A stretch of 64,000 nt of DNA, from positions 1 through 64,000 of the forward strand of contig CAZCRF010000003.1 of the NCBI GenBank assembly GCA_964501065.1, read 5' to 3'. The DNA is from Hallerella sp964501065. Lineage in GTDB: Bacteria; Fibrobacterota; Fibrobacteria; Fibrobacterales; Fibrobacteraceae. The position numbers and the translations under genes were made by a program. Below, in pieces: positions 26,641 through 35,101 of the stretch. Below the pieces are notes generated by a model. The model ran no database searches, had not been told where the DNA came from, and was given only the letters and a program-made list of their open reading frames with translations. The first letter of the stretch is position 1. The number at the start of each line of letters is the position of its first letter.

Positions 26641-28998
26641 ATGAAAATCAATATCGATTCCGTCAATGCAAAATTCGAAAGCTACGCCAAGTTCTTGTTG
26701 CGACATCGCGTCGCATTCATCTTGGTCTTGCTGATCTTGCTCGGGCTTTCCGTCGTCGGGATGAAAAAGATTTATTACGAATCTTCCTGGGACAGCTACT
26801 TCATCGAAGGCGACCCGATGCTCGTGCAAACGGACAAGTTCAAGGAGCTTTTCGGGAACGATTACTTTGTCTCCGTTCTCACGGAATGCGACAATGTTTA
26901 CACGCCGGAGAATTTGAAATTGCTGCGCCGCCTTTCCGAGGAACTTCGCGACAGCCTTTCTTATTCCGGCGGCACGGTCAATTCGTTGACGAATGCGGAA
27001 TACACTCTCGGCTCGGAAGATGGGATGGAAATCACCCAGATTGTCCCGGCGGAAATCCCCGAGGATTCTGCGGGCATCGCCGAAATCAAACGGCGCGTTG
27101 CGTTGAAACCGGAATTTTCGAAGAATCTCGTTTCGGCGGACGGCCGTTACACTTGGATTGTTGTCAAATTGCGTCCCTTCCCGGAGGATTCCGTCTGGAA
27201 GGCGGAAGGGAAGATTTCCCCGGATATGCAGACGGGGGCGGAAGTCGCCCATATCATCGAAAAGCCGGAATACGCGGCGTTCAACCCCAAGGCCGGCGGA
27301 ATGCCGTACATGAGCTCGGAAAAGGCGAAGTACGTGAACGGCGAAATGGGTCGCGTGATGCTGTTCGCCTTGATTTGCGCCGTCGTGGTGATGGCCTTGG
27401 TGACGCATTCCGTTCGAGGGGTCATTTCCCCCATTATCAGTACGATTTGCGGAATTTTGATGACCTTCGGCCTTGTCGGTTATTTGGGACTTTACATGGA
27501 TTCGAGCAACGCGATGGTCCCGCCGATTTTGGCCTTTGCCGTTTCGATTGCGTACAACATCCATTTCTATTCGTTCTTCCGCAGGGAAATGCTATTGCAC
27601 GGCAAGCGGAAGGAAGCGGTCGTCCATGCGGTACGGGAAACGGGGTGGTCCATTCTCTTTTCCGGGTTGACGACAATCGTCGCCCTTCTCTCCTTCCTCT
27701 CCGTGATGCTCCGCCCCATTCGATCCGTGGGAATTTTGTCCGCTCTTTGCGTCGCGTTCATCTTGATCGCCGTCTTGGTGGTCTCCCCCATCTTGCAGAG
27801 CCTCGGAAAGGACAAGAAGCCGAATCCCAAGGTCCTCGAACGCGGCGACACGGCCTTTTCCCTTTGGATGGAGAGGCTCGGCGGTTTCGTGTTGAAGCGG
27901 TCGTCCGCCATTTTGGTCATATTCATCTTGGCGTCCGCATTTTTTGCCGTGGGGATGTTCAAAATGGAGCCGTCCTTTGATCTGGAACGCACGATGGGGT
28001 TGAAAGTCCCTTATGTGGCGCGCATCTTGAGCATGGCGGAGACGCCTCTGGGGAGCGTCTATTCCTACGACATGGAAATCGAATTCCAGAATGGAGGCGA
28101 TGCGAAGAAAGTGGACAACTTGAAAAAGCTCGACACCCTTGAAGCGGAAATCGGGAAACTCCCGTTGACGAAACGCGTCACGTCCATCTTGAAAATCGTC
28201 AAGGATTTGAACCGGACCGTCAACGAGAACGAGGAGGAATTTTACCGCATCCCGGAAACGGAAGAGCAGGTCGCGCAGCTGCTGTTGCTCTATGAAAATG
28301 CGGGAGGCTCCGAGGCGACGTATTGGCTGGATTATGACTATCGGCATTTGCGCGTGATGGTGGAAATCACGACGTACAATTCAAACGAACTCGACAAGGA
28401 AATTGCGGAAATCACGCAAATCGGGAAAAGGATTTTCCCGGACGCCCAAGTGAGTGCCGTGGGGAACATTCCGCAGTTCACGACGATGCAGCAGTATCTG
28501 GTCAAGGGGCAAATCCGCTCTTTCTGCGTTTCGGCCGTCTTGGTGGCTCTCCTGTTGATGATTGTCTTCGGCAGCGTTCGCACGGGACTCATTGGCATGA
28601 TTCCGAACATCGCCCCGGCCATTTTCGTCGGAGGGTATCTTGGGTGGACGGGAACTCCTCTCGATATGATGAGCGCGACGATCATTCCGATGATTATCGG
28701 GCTTTCCGTGGACGATACGATTCACTTCATCAACCATGGGCACGTGGAATTTGAACGCTCCGGGCGTTATGTCCCGGCGATTCTCCGCGTCTTCCGCTCC
28801 ACTGGCGGGGCCTTGGTGATGACGACCGTCATCATGTGCGCGACGTTCGGCTGCTTTGCGACTTCGAACTGTACAATGCTCTTCAACTTCGGCATGGTGG
28901 TGGTCTTGGGGCTGGGCTCCGCCTTGGTCGCCGACTTGTCCGTCACGCCGATTCTCATTCGGCAGTTCTCCATCTTCGGAAAGGAAAAGGACAATTGA
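26641..28998 (+). CDS. RND/MMPL-family inner membrane transporter
   Basis: A 785-residue membrane protein with two repeats, each one membrane helix, a large periplasmic loop and five more helices. Helix-rich parts are around residues 20-42, 238-385, 425-445 and 620-770. Motifs such as AFAVSIAYNIHFYSFFRRE and IIGLSVDDTIHFINH are typical of the sterol-sensing-domain type of RND/MMPL proteins (HpnN-like), which move lipids or hydrophobic metabolites. It follows tonB-exbB-exbD and precedes LolA-like and barrel genes, suggesting one trans-envelope transport route. It may export the NRPS product made by the divergent operon. That link is inference from position only. Confidence 0.88.
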   Translation: MKINIDSVNAKFESYAKFLLRHRVAFILVLLILLGLSVVGMKKIYYESSWDSYFIEGDPMLVQTDKFKELFGNDYFVSVLTECDNVYTPENLKLLRRLSEELRDSLSYSGGTVNSLTNAEYTLGSEDGMEITQIVPAEIPEDSAGIAEIKRRVALKPEFSKNLVSADGRYTWIVVKLRPFPEDSVWKAEGKISPDMQTGAEVAHIIEKPEYAAFNPKAGGMPYMSSEKAKYVNGEMGRVMLFALICAVVVMALVTHSVRGVISPIISTICGILMTFGLVGYLGLYMDSSNAMVPPILAFAVSIAYNIHFYSFFRREMLLHGKRKEAVVHAVRETGWSILFSGLTTIVALLSFLSVMLRPIRSVGILSALCVAFILIAVLVVSPILQSLGKDKKPNPKVLERGDTAFSLWMERLGGFVLKRSSAILVIFILASAFFAVGMFKMEPSFDLERTMGLKVPYVARILSMAETPLGSVYSYDMEIEFQNGGDAKKVDNLKKLDTLEAEIGKLPLTKRVTSILKIVKDLNRTVNENEEEFYRIPETEEQVAQLLLLYENAGGSEATYWLDYDYRHLRVMVEITTYNSNELDKEIAEITQIGKRIFPDAQVSAVGNIPQFTTMQQYLVKGQIRSFCVSAVLVALLLMIVFGSVRTGLIGMIPNIAPAIFVGGYLGWTGTPLDMMSATIIPMIIGLSVDDTIHFINHGHVEFERSGRYVPAILRVFRSTGGALVMTTVIMCATFGCFATSNCTMLFNFGMVVVLGLGSALVADLSVTPILIRQFSIFGKEKDN

Positions 28999-28999
28999 T

Positions 29000-29761
29000 A
29001 TGAAATCATTTTTCTTCACGGCTCTGATTTTCTCGGCATTCCTTTATGCGGAATCCGGACGGGACATCATGCTCAAAGTCAAGGAGCGTCCGGATGGCGA
29101 CACGCGCACGTCTTCCTTGGAAATGAAACTTGTCAACAAGAGCGGCAGTACGCGTACTCGAAAAATCGTCTCTTACGCCATGGATGTCGGGAAGGACACG
29201 AAGACCATCATGTTCTTCGAATATCCGAGCGACGTAAAGGGGACGGGATTCCTCACCATCAACTACGACGACGTCAACAAGGAAAATGACAAATGGCTCT
29301 ACCTTCCGGCATTGAAAAAGACGCGTCGGATCAGCGGCAAAAGTTCCAAGACCGATTATTTCATGGGATCGGACTTCACTTACGACGACATCGGCAAACG
29401 GAACGTGGACGAAGACTCGCACAAGCTTCTCCGCGAAGAATCACAAGGCGGCTTCGATTATTGGGTCGTGGAATCCGTGCCGAAAAAAAGCGGAGAAATC
29501 TTTTCCAAGAAGATTGTCTGGATTCGCAAGGATTGCCTGATTGCCGAAAAGGCGGAGTTCTACGACAAGCTCGGAAAATTGCATCGTCGGCTGTCGAATT
29601 CGGAAATCCAAAAAATCGACGGCTTCTGGACTGTCGGCAAAATGCAGATGCAGAATGTCCAGACGGGGCATTCGACGGAAATCCTCTTCTCTGAATTCAA
29701 GTACGACATTCCCCTGGATTCCAAAATGTTCTCGGTGGGCAAATTGGAAAGGGGAATTTGA
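29000..29761 (+). CDS. Outer membrane lipoprotein-sorting-like (LolA-fold) periplasmic protein
   Basis: 253 residues. A signal peptide (MKSFFFTALIFSAFLYAES) is followed by a LolA-like beta domain with TKTIMFFEYPSDVKGTGFL, DKWLYLPALKKTRRIS and FMGSDFTYDDI, blocks found in the 'outer membrane lipoprotein-sorting protein' family that is commonly encoded beside MMPL transporters. It probably carries a hydrophobic substrate through the periplasm. ATG starts two bases after the RND stop, and the TGA overlaps the next gene's ATG. An upstream extension of the frame lies inside the RND gene and is not real. Confidence 0.87.
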   Translation: MKSFFFTALIFSAFLYAESGRDIMLKVKERPDGDTRTSSLEMKLVNKSGSTRTRKIVSYAMDVGKDTKTIMFFEYPSDVKGTGFLTINYDDVNKENDKWLYLPALKKTRRISGKSSKTDYFMGSDFTYDDIGKRNVDEDSHKLLREESQGGFDYWVVESVPKKSGEIFSKKIVWIRKDCLIAEKAEFYDKLGKLHRRLSNSEIQKIDGFWTVGKMQMQNVQTGHSTEILFSEFKYDIPLDSKMFSVGKLERGI

Positions 29762-30975
29762 TGATTCGCCGGTTTGCCGTTGCGGCTCTAGTCGTTCCGA
29801 TGCTCGCCTTTGCGGACGGCGACTATGAAATCCGCCTGAACGGCTTTGCCGATACGTATCACGCGTTGCAGGTGGATTATCCGCACGGGTGGATGTCTTC
29901 GCGTACAAGGCTCCGGCTCGAATTGCGGGCGGATTACGGCGATGCGTTCCTGTTTTCCAGCATGAATTTGGCCTATAACGGAATCATCGACGAGGAAACG
30001 GGGTTCTTCCTCCGCGAAGCGTATTTCGATTATGTGGGGAAGGTCTTGGAAATCAAGGCCGGGCGGCAGATTGTCACGTGGGGGGTCGCCGACGGGATTC
30101 GCATCACGGATCTCATTTCCCCGATGGATTATACGGAATTCATGGCGAACGATTACGACGACATGCGCGTTCCGGTGAATGCATTCAATTTGAAATTTCC
30201 GAGGGAATCCTTTTCGGCGGAGGTGATTTTTGTCCCCGTCCCGGAATTTTTCGTGATGCCAACGGGAAAGGACAACCCCTGGGCTGCGGAACTTCCTGCC
30301 CGGACGCGGATGGATTTGGGCGATACCCCGGAAAAACGTTTGAAAAACAGCGAATGGGGCGGCCGTGTCCGCTTCTTCCTCGAAGACCTGGACTTCACTC
30401 TCTCCGCCTTGCATACATTCAACAAGTCCCCGGTGAACGAAGCCTCTTATGATGCGTCTTCGGATTCCGTCTTGATTTTGGGAGTTTACAAGCCGATGGA
30501 AGTCGTCGGGGCGGACATGTCCCTTCCCGCGGGGGAGTTCGTCTTTCGGGCGGAAGCGGCGGAATATTTCGGCGAAGCCTTGGCGACGGACAATTCTGCG
30601 TCGGTCAAGAGACGAAACACGTTCAACGCTTTGGGGGGAATCGATTGGTATGCGGGGAACAATTGGACGCTGATGGTGCAATACACGCACAAATACATCG
30701 CCGATTACCGGAAATCCTTGAAACAGGACAAGAACGTCTCCATGGTGACGGCTCGCGTCTCCAAGGAGCTTTTGAACAACACGTTGAAGCTCGTCCTTTA
30801 CGGGATGCTCGACGTGAACGATATTGGCTTTTACGCCCGGGCGACGGCGGATTACCTGCTGAACGACCAGATAACGCTTTCGTTCGGGGCGGACAGGTTC
30901 GGCGGGGACGGGGGGACGTTCAAGTCGTATGAAAAAAACACCCAGGTTTGGGCGAAGGGGAAGTATTTTTTCTAA
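29761..30975 (+). CDS. DUF1302-like outer membrane beta-barrel protein
   Basis: 404 residues with a signal peptide (cleavage probably after AFA) and alternating strands rich in aromatic and polar residues, ending in KGKYFF with a terminal Phe as in outer membrane barrels. AGRQIVTWGVADGIRITDLISP resembles the DUF1302/alginate-export type motif. Such barrels are often encoded with MMPL and LolA-like genes, as here. It is the last gene of the tonB operon and the only candidate outer membrane channel in it. It has no recognisable plug domain, so it is not a classic TonB-dependent receptor. Start ATG is chosen because it overlaps the upstream TGA; a TTG lies 3 bases before. Confidence 0.78.
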   Translation: MIRRFAVAALVVPMLAFADGDYEIRLNGFADTYHALQVDYPHGWMSSRTRLRLELRADYGDAFLFSSMNLAYNGIIDEETGFFLREAYFDYVGKVLEIKAGRQIVTWGVADGIRITDLISPMDYTEFMANDYDDMRVPVNAFNLKFPRESFSAEVIFVPVPEFFVMPTGKDNPWAAELPARTRMDLGDTPEKRLKNSEWGGRVRFFLEDLDFTLSALHTFNKSPVNEASYDASSDSVLILGVYKPMEVVGADMSLPAGEFVFRAEAAEYFGEALATDNSASVKRRNTFNALGGIDWYAGNNWTLMVQYTHKYIADYRKSLKQDKNVSMVTARVSKELLNNTLKLVLYGMLDVNDIGFYARATADYLLNDQITLSFGADRFGGDGGTFKSYEKNTQVWAKGKYFF

Positions 30976-31012
30976 AGGGAGCGGGCGTCAAATTCCGGAT
31001 GAATTGTTAAAT

Positions 31013-31026
31013 TTAGTCCAGGCTAA
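31013..31026. promoter_or_regulatory. Putative iron box and promoter of the AraC-type regulator gene
   Basis: TTAG-N6-CTAA (TTAGTCCAGGCTAA), second copy of the motif seen at 24771. It overlaps the -7-like TAAATTTA (31009-31016) in front of the AraC gene. In addition CCAGGC (31018-31023) and GCCTGG (31035-31040) form an inverted repeat with an 11-base spacer, a possible second operator. The match to the IdeR consensus is 13 of 19. Confidence 0.55.
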
Positions 31027-31072
31027 CTAATTCGGCCTGGGTGAAGTTTGGCTTTTGTACGGAAAATGAAAT

Positions 31073-32032
31073 ATGATGACTCCAGTCCCCGACAAGAACA
31101 TGGTTCTGATTCAGAATTCGGACCTTTTCCAGCATTATTTGCTGCAGAATGAATCCGGTTCCGGGCATTTTCTCGTTTACAACGTGCTGCCCGGTTTGCA
31201 GTTCTTTTATTGCGACTTCCACTTGACGCATTTCAACTTTCAAATCAAGCAGGTCGGCGGACATCTTGTCGTCTTGCATTGCCACAGCGGAAACGCCGAA
31301 TGGGACGATTCGCCGAATTCCCGTTCTGGCAGCTTGGAAGAAGGCGGGCTGATGCTGTTGAACCGTCTCCCGGAATCCCGGGAATACAAGTATCCGCTCC
31401 GCTGTTACCACGGCATCGGCATCGCCATTTCCCTGTCGGAGTTGGGGGGCGAGATGCGGAAGATGTTCGAGACGGTCGGGGTGGATTTGGCCCCCTTGAT
31501 TCAAAAAATGCAGGCCTTGCCCAAGCCGTTCCTGCTCCGTGCCGATGAACACGTGAAACACGTCTTTTCCGAGCTGTATCGCTTGCCGAAGAACATCCGG
31601 TTCCCCTATTTCAAAATCAAGACGTTGGAATTGATGGTCTTTCTCGGCCGGCTCGATTCCGAGCAGCGTTACGAAAATGCGCAAGCCATTCCGAACGTCT
31701 ATCAGAAGAAGATGATGCTCTTGAAGGAATTCCTGCGGGAGAACATGGACGAGCATTACACTCTCGAAGATCTTTCGAAGCGCGCGGAAATGAGTTCCAC
31801 GCAAATGAAGAAATATTTCAAACTGTCTTACGGGACTTCGATTTACTCTTATCTCAAGACGTATCGGATGAAAATGGCCGTGCAGATGTTGTCAGACGAA
31901 AAGTCGAGCATTTCGGCGGTGGCGTCTCGCGTCGGGTACACCAATTCGAGCAAGTTCGCCCACGCCTTCAAGGAGTACACGGGCTGCACGCCCAAGGAAT
32001 ACCGGAACAAGCACCAGAATCCGCTAGCGTGA
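31073..32032 (+). CDS. AraC-family transcriptional regulator (PchR-like)
   Basis: 319 residues. The C-terminal 100 residues hold two helix-turn-helix units: YTLEDLSKRAEMSSTQMKKYFK and ISAVASRVGYTNSSKFAHAFKEYTGCTPKEYR, the AraC/XylS signature. The N-terminal 200 residues are a sensor domain of unassigned specificity. PchR and YbtA are regulators of this type that activate siderophore genes when the siderophore is bound, and the position next to the transport operon fits. It starts at the first of two adjacent ATG codons. Its own promoter carries the putative iron box, so the layout would be iron repression plus product-dependent activation. It overlaps the convergent BASS gene by 9 bases. Confidence 0.88.
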   Translation: MMTPVPDKNMVLIQNSDLFQHYLLQNESGSGHFLVYNVLPGLQFFYCDFHLTHFNFQIKQVGGHLVVLHCHSGNAEWDDSPNSRSGSLEEGGLMLLNRLPESREYKYPLRCYHGIGIAISLSELGGEMRKMFETVGVDLAPLIQKMQALPKPFLLRADEHVKHVFSELYRLPKNIRFPYFKIKTLELMVFLGRLDSEQRYENAQAIPNVYQKKMMLLKEFLRENMDEHYTLEDLSKRAEMSSTQMKKYFKLSYGTSIYSYLKTYRMKMAVQMLSDEKSSISAVASRVGYTNSSKFAHAFKEYTGCTPKEYRNKHQNPLA

Positions 32033-32938
32033 CTTCTTTTTTCCCCGGCTCATCCAGCTGAGCACCAGATTTTGCCAGACGACGTAAAAGGTCGGGGCGA
32101 GCGCGGCGACGGGACCCGCATACAGTTGCGCAATCCAAATGACCAGCATCGTGTTCTTTTGGCCCATGCTCTGCGAGCCTTCGACCGGATGGGATTTCCT
32201 TTCGCAAAACCATCCCAAGAAGAACAAGAGCAGGCAAAGTCCGAGCGAAATCAGCGCGGTCATCTGGAAATCCCCGGATTCCCACAGTTTTTCAATCCCC
32301 ATGGCGCGGACGTCGTGACTCGATTTGGAGAGCAGGATGAACACGTTGAAAATCCAGATGAACATCGTGTATTTTTGCAGTTTCGTAATCTTGTCGGCGA
32401 CTTCCGGGTAAAAGCTCCGGAGTCCGAGCGCGATGGCCAGGGGAATCGTGATGATGGGTTGGATGGAGTTGAAAATCGCCCTGGAGAATTTCCAGAACGA
32501 CAAGTCTTCCATGCCGGTGGCCTGCGGGCAGAAGTAGCCGAAAATCAGCGGAATGGAGAAGCACGCGAAAATGCTCCCGACCAGAAAAATCTTCAGGGCG
32601 AGAATGGGGTTTCCGCCGAGGATTTTCGTCATCACGGGGGCGGAATTCGCCGGTGGGCAGAGGCATATCAGCATGCCGCCCAAGATGACCTGGCGCGAAA
32701 TGCCGAAGAGGGATTCCATCCCGAGCAAGGCGGCGCACAAGAGGACTCCGACGAAAAAGGCGCGCAATTCTATTTTGAAAGTGTATCCGTGCTTTTGCGG
32801 AGGGACTTTTGAAATGAACGTCAACGCCATCATCAGGCCGATGTTGAACGGCATCATGGGGGACAGTACATGCGCCTGGGGGAAGAAAATCCCCGCAAGA
32901 ATCGCGGCAATCATCAAAACGGAGCGCAACTTTGACAT
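32024..32938 (-). CDS. Bile acid:sodium symporter (BASS) family transporter
   Basis: 304 residues with 8-10 hydrophobic segments throughout. The order of segments and motifs such as GGMLICLCPPANSAPVMTKI and the paired helices around IQPIITIPLAIALGL fit the BASS/arsenite-permease-like superfamily of sodium-coupled organic anion transporters. The substrate is unknown. A perfect TAnnTTTG element (TAACTTTG, complement of 32946-32953) lies 7 bases before the ATG. It is divergent from the ktrB gene with only 32 bases between the start codons. A Lys/Arg-rich tail ends the protein (SRGKKKSR). Confidence 0.82.
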   Translation of the reverse strand: MSKLRSVLMIAAILAGIFFPQAHVLSPMMPFNIGLMMALTFISKVPPQKHGYTFKIELRAFFVGVLLCAALLGMESLFGISRQVILGGMLICLCPPANSAPVMTKILGGNPILALKIFLVGSIFACFSIPLIFGYFCPQATGMEDLSFWKFSRAIFNSIQPIITIPLAIALGLRSFYPEVADKITKLQKYTMFIWIFNVFILLSKSSHDVRAMGIEKLWESGDFQMTALISLGLCLLLFFLGWFCERKSHPVEGSQSMGQKNTMLVIWIAQLYAGPVAALAPTFYVVWQNLVLSWMSRGKKKSR

Positions 32939-32945
32939 GGCGCAC

Positions 32946-32953
32946 CAAAGTTA
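32946..32953 (-). promoter_or_regulatory. -7 promoter element of the BASS transporter gene
   Basis: TAACTTTG on the minus strand matches the Bacteroidetes -7 consensus TAnnTTTG at all six fixed positions and ends 7 bases before the start codon, so the transcript would be nearly leaderless. It is back to back with the plus-strand element at 32955. No clear -33 TTTG is seen at the usual distance. Confidence 0.55.
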
Positions 32954-32954
32954 A

Positions 32955-32962
32955 TAAATTTG
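32955..32962 (+). promoter_or_regulatory. Promoter of ktrB-ktrA (TTTG-N20-TAAATTTG)
   Basis: TTTG (32931-32934), a 20-base spacer and TAAATTTG (32955-32962) match the Bacteroidetes promoter consensus completely. The ATG at 32971 follows 8 bases later. This decides the start of ktrB: the frame is open from an ATG at 32932, but that codon would lie upstream of the transcription start. Confidence 0.65.
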
Positions 32963-32970
32963 CGAAAACG

Positions 32971-34368
32971 ATGTTGCTTTCCCGTTACAAGGACATTTCC
33001 AGCACGGCTGCGGCGGTTCGGAAGCCGGGCAGGAACCCGATGCTCTTTTTGGTCAAGTGCTATCTGTTCTTGATCTTTTCGGGGACGATTCTTTTGGCGT
33101 GCCCGTTTTCCTTGAAGCGGGACGTTTCCATCTCCTTCTTGGACGCCTTTTTCACGGCGACTTCCGCCGTTTGCGTCACGGGTCTTTCCACGGTTGACAT
33201 CGGCTCGACCTTTTCCCATGCGGGGCTGTGGATCTTGGCCTGCCTCATCCAAATCGGCGGGCTGGGCATCATGACGTTCTCGACGGCGATTCTTCTCCTC
33301 TCCGGGATGAAGCCGGGGTTCAACCAACAGGCGCTTTTCAAATCCGGCTTCGCTTCCGACGGGAAAGTGGATCCGAAAAAAATCCTCTCCGCCGTCCTCC
33401 CGTTCACGATAGTCCTCGAAGGCCTCGGGATGACCGCCCTATTCTCGCAATTCGGCCACATGCCGCTAGACGAAAGAATCCTCTATTCCGTTTTCCACGC
33501 GGTCAGTGCCTTCTGCAACGCGGGATTTTCTCCATTCGCGAACTCCCTGATGGATTACCAATTCAACCCGGTCGTCTGCCTAGTCGTGATTCTGCTCGTA
33601 CTTTCCGGCGGACTGGGCTTCCTCTCCATGTCCGAAATCAAGAATTTATTCGATTTCAAGAACAAGACGATCCAGCGCATTTCCTTGCACACGAAGATTG
33701 CCCTCACGGCGACTCTCGCCATCGTTTTGGTCGAAATGTCGAGCGTCTTGGCGATTGAATGGAACGGGGCTTTTGAAGGGCAGAGCTGGGCGGAGAAACT
33801 GCTTTCTTCCGCATTCATCGCACTTTCTTCCCGGACGGCGGGTTTCAACACGGTGAATCCGCTGACCCTTCGCGAAACGAGCCTCATCATCGTCATCGTC
33901 GCGATGTTCATCGGGGCTAGTCCCGGCAGTTGCGGCGGCGGGCTGAAGACGACGACTGCCGCCGTCATCGCCCTCCTCGGATTCAATCGGATGCGCGGCC
34001 GCGAAAAGACTCAAGTCTTGGGTCGCACCATTCCGGAAGAAACGGTCGACAAGGCGGTCCGCATTTTCATCGTCTATGTCGTCTTGGCGCTTGCCGGCAC
34101 ATTAGTCCTCTTGTTCACGGAGTTTCCGGGAGAGGCCTTTGAAACGGGGCATTCGCACTTCGTTCGCGTCTTTTTTGAAGTCATCAGTGCCCTTTCCACG
34201 TGCGGAATTTCCCTGGGGATGACGCAAGAGCTTTCCGTGTTCGGCAAGGCCTTTATTTGTATCTTTATGTTCGTCGGGCGAATGGGCGCCCTGTTCTTGA
34301 TTTCCGCCGTCGTGAAGAAAAAGGACAGCGGAGTCTGGTTTGCAGAAGAAGACATCATGGTGGGTTGA
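32971..34368 (+). CDS. ktrB: Potassium uptake protein, TrkH/KtrB family
   Basis: 465 residues, an integral membrane K+ channel-like transporter built of four M1-P-M2 repeats. The pore glycine segments are visible: SAVCVTGLST, SAFCNAGFSPF, SSRTAGFNTV and SALSTCGISLG. The size is nearer KtrB than the usual TrkH, and the adjacent regulator is a single-RCK KtrA-type protein, so a Ktr system is likely. It should import K+ (Na+ or H+ coupled) under control of the RCK subunit. The start at 32971 is chosen from the promoter position. It overlaps nothing and leads into ktrA after 2 bases. Confidence 0.9.
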   Translation: MLLSRYKDISSTAAAVRKPGRNPMLFLVKCYLFLIFSGTILLACPFSLKRDVSISFLDAFFTATSAVCVTGLSTVDIGSTFSHAGLWILACLIQIGGLGIMTFSTAILLLSGMKPGFNQQALFKSGFASDGKVDPKKILSAVLPFTIVLEGLGMTALFSQFGHMPLDERILYSVFHAVSAFCNAGFSPFANSLMDYQFNPVVCLVVILLVLSGGLGFLSMSEIKNLFDFKNKTIQRISLHTKIALTATLAIVLVEMSSVLAIEWNGAFEGQSWAEKLLSSAFIALSSRTAGFNTVNPLTLRETSLIIVIVAMFIGASPGSCGGGLKTTTAAVIALLGFNRMRGREKTQVLGRTIPEETVDKAVRIFIVYVVLALAGTLVLLFTEFPGEAFETGHSHFVRVFFEVISALSTCGISLGMTQELSVFGKAFICIFMFVGRMGALFLISAVVKKKDSGVWFAEEDIMVG

Positions 34369-34370
34369 AA

Positions 34371-35027
34371 ATGGCAAAGTCTCAGTTTATCGTCATCGGC
34401 CTCGGCAACACGGGCATCTTCCTGTCGAACCATTTGACAAGTCTCGGCAGTGAAGTCCTCGCTGTCGACAACACTCCCGAAAAGGTGCAGGACATCACCC
34501 CGAACGTCGCCCAGGCCGTCGTCGCGGACGCGACCCGCAAGGCCCAGCTCGCTTCCCTCCCCGTCACCAAGGTCGACGCGGTCATCTGCTGCATCGGCGC
34601 GGATCTCGAAGCCTCCCTCCTCACCATCTTGAACTTGAAGGAACTCGGCGCAAAGCACATCATCGCGAAAAGCTCCAGTTCCCAGCACACGTCGATTCTC
34701 GAACGCTTCGGGGTGTCGGACATCTTCCAGCCGGAGCGCGACATGGCCATTTCCCTTGCGGAACGCCTGACGCACCCGAACATGCTCGACCGCTTGCCGT
34801 TCCTCGACGGGTTCTCCATCATCGAAATCGTCTGTCCGGGCAAATTCAAGGGGAAGACCTTGAAGGAACTCGCCCTCACGAGCAAATACGGCATCCAGAT
34901 TATCGCCATCCGCGACCCGCTCCAACCGAAGGCGTTGATCGGGAATTTGGCGGATCACGAGTTGAAGGACAACGACATCCTCTTTGTGCTCGGCCCGAAC
35001 GAAGTCCTCGAAGATTTGCAGCGGTAG
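34371..35027 (+). CDS. ktrA: Potassium uptake regulatory subunit KtrA/TrkA (RCK protein)
   Basis: 218 residues: an RCK_N domain with the nucleotide-binding motif VIGLGNTGIFLSNHL and acidic AVDNTPEKV at the end of strand 2, followed by an RCK_C domain (about 135-218) ending in DILFVLGPNEVLEDLQR. It binds ATP/ADP or NAD(H) and gates the KtrB pore from the cytoplasm. The single RCK pair, rather than two, distinguishes it from the 450-residue TrkA. ATG lies two bases after the ktrB stop; an apparent upstream extension is inside ktrB. Confidence 0.92.
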   Translation: MAKSQFIVIGLGNTGIFLSNHLTSLGSEVLAVDNTPEKVQDITPNVAQAVVADATRKAQLASLPVTKVDAVICCIGADLEASLLTILNLKELGAKHIIAKSSSSQHTSILERFGVSDIFQPERDMAISLAERLTHPNMLDRLPFLDGFSIIEIVCPGKFKGKTLKELALTSKYGIQIIAIRDPLQPKALIGNLADHELKDNDILFVLGPNEVLEDLQR

Positions 35028-35101
35028 TGCCGCCGGAGCGAGGCGGTTCGGAAGGGAATGTTCGCCAATGCATTGACGAGCGTTCCCCCGTCGGATTTTT
35101 G

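Noticed and set aside
26547..27980. 477-codon same-strand frame overlapping exbD and the RND gene
   Set aside because: Arg/Gly/His-rich composition without membrane segments; the RND frame is clearly the real one.
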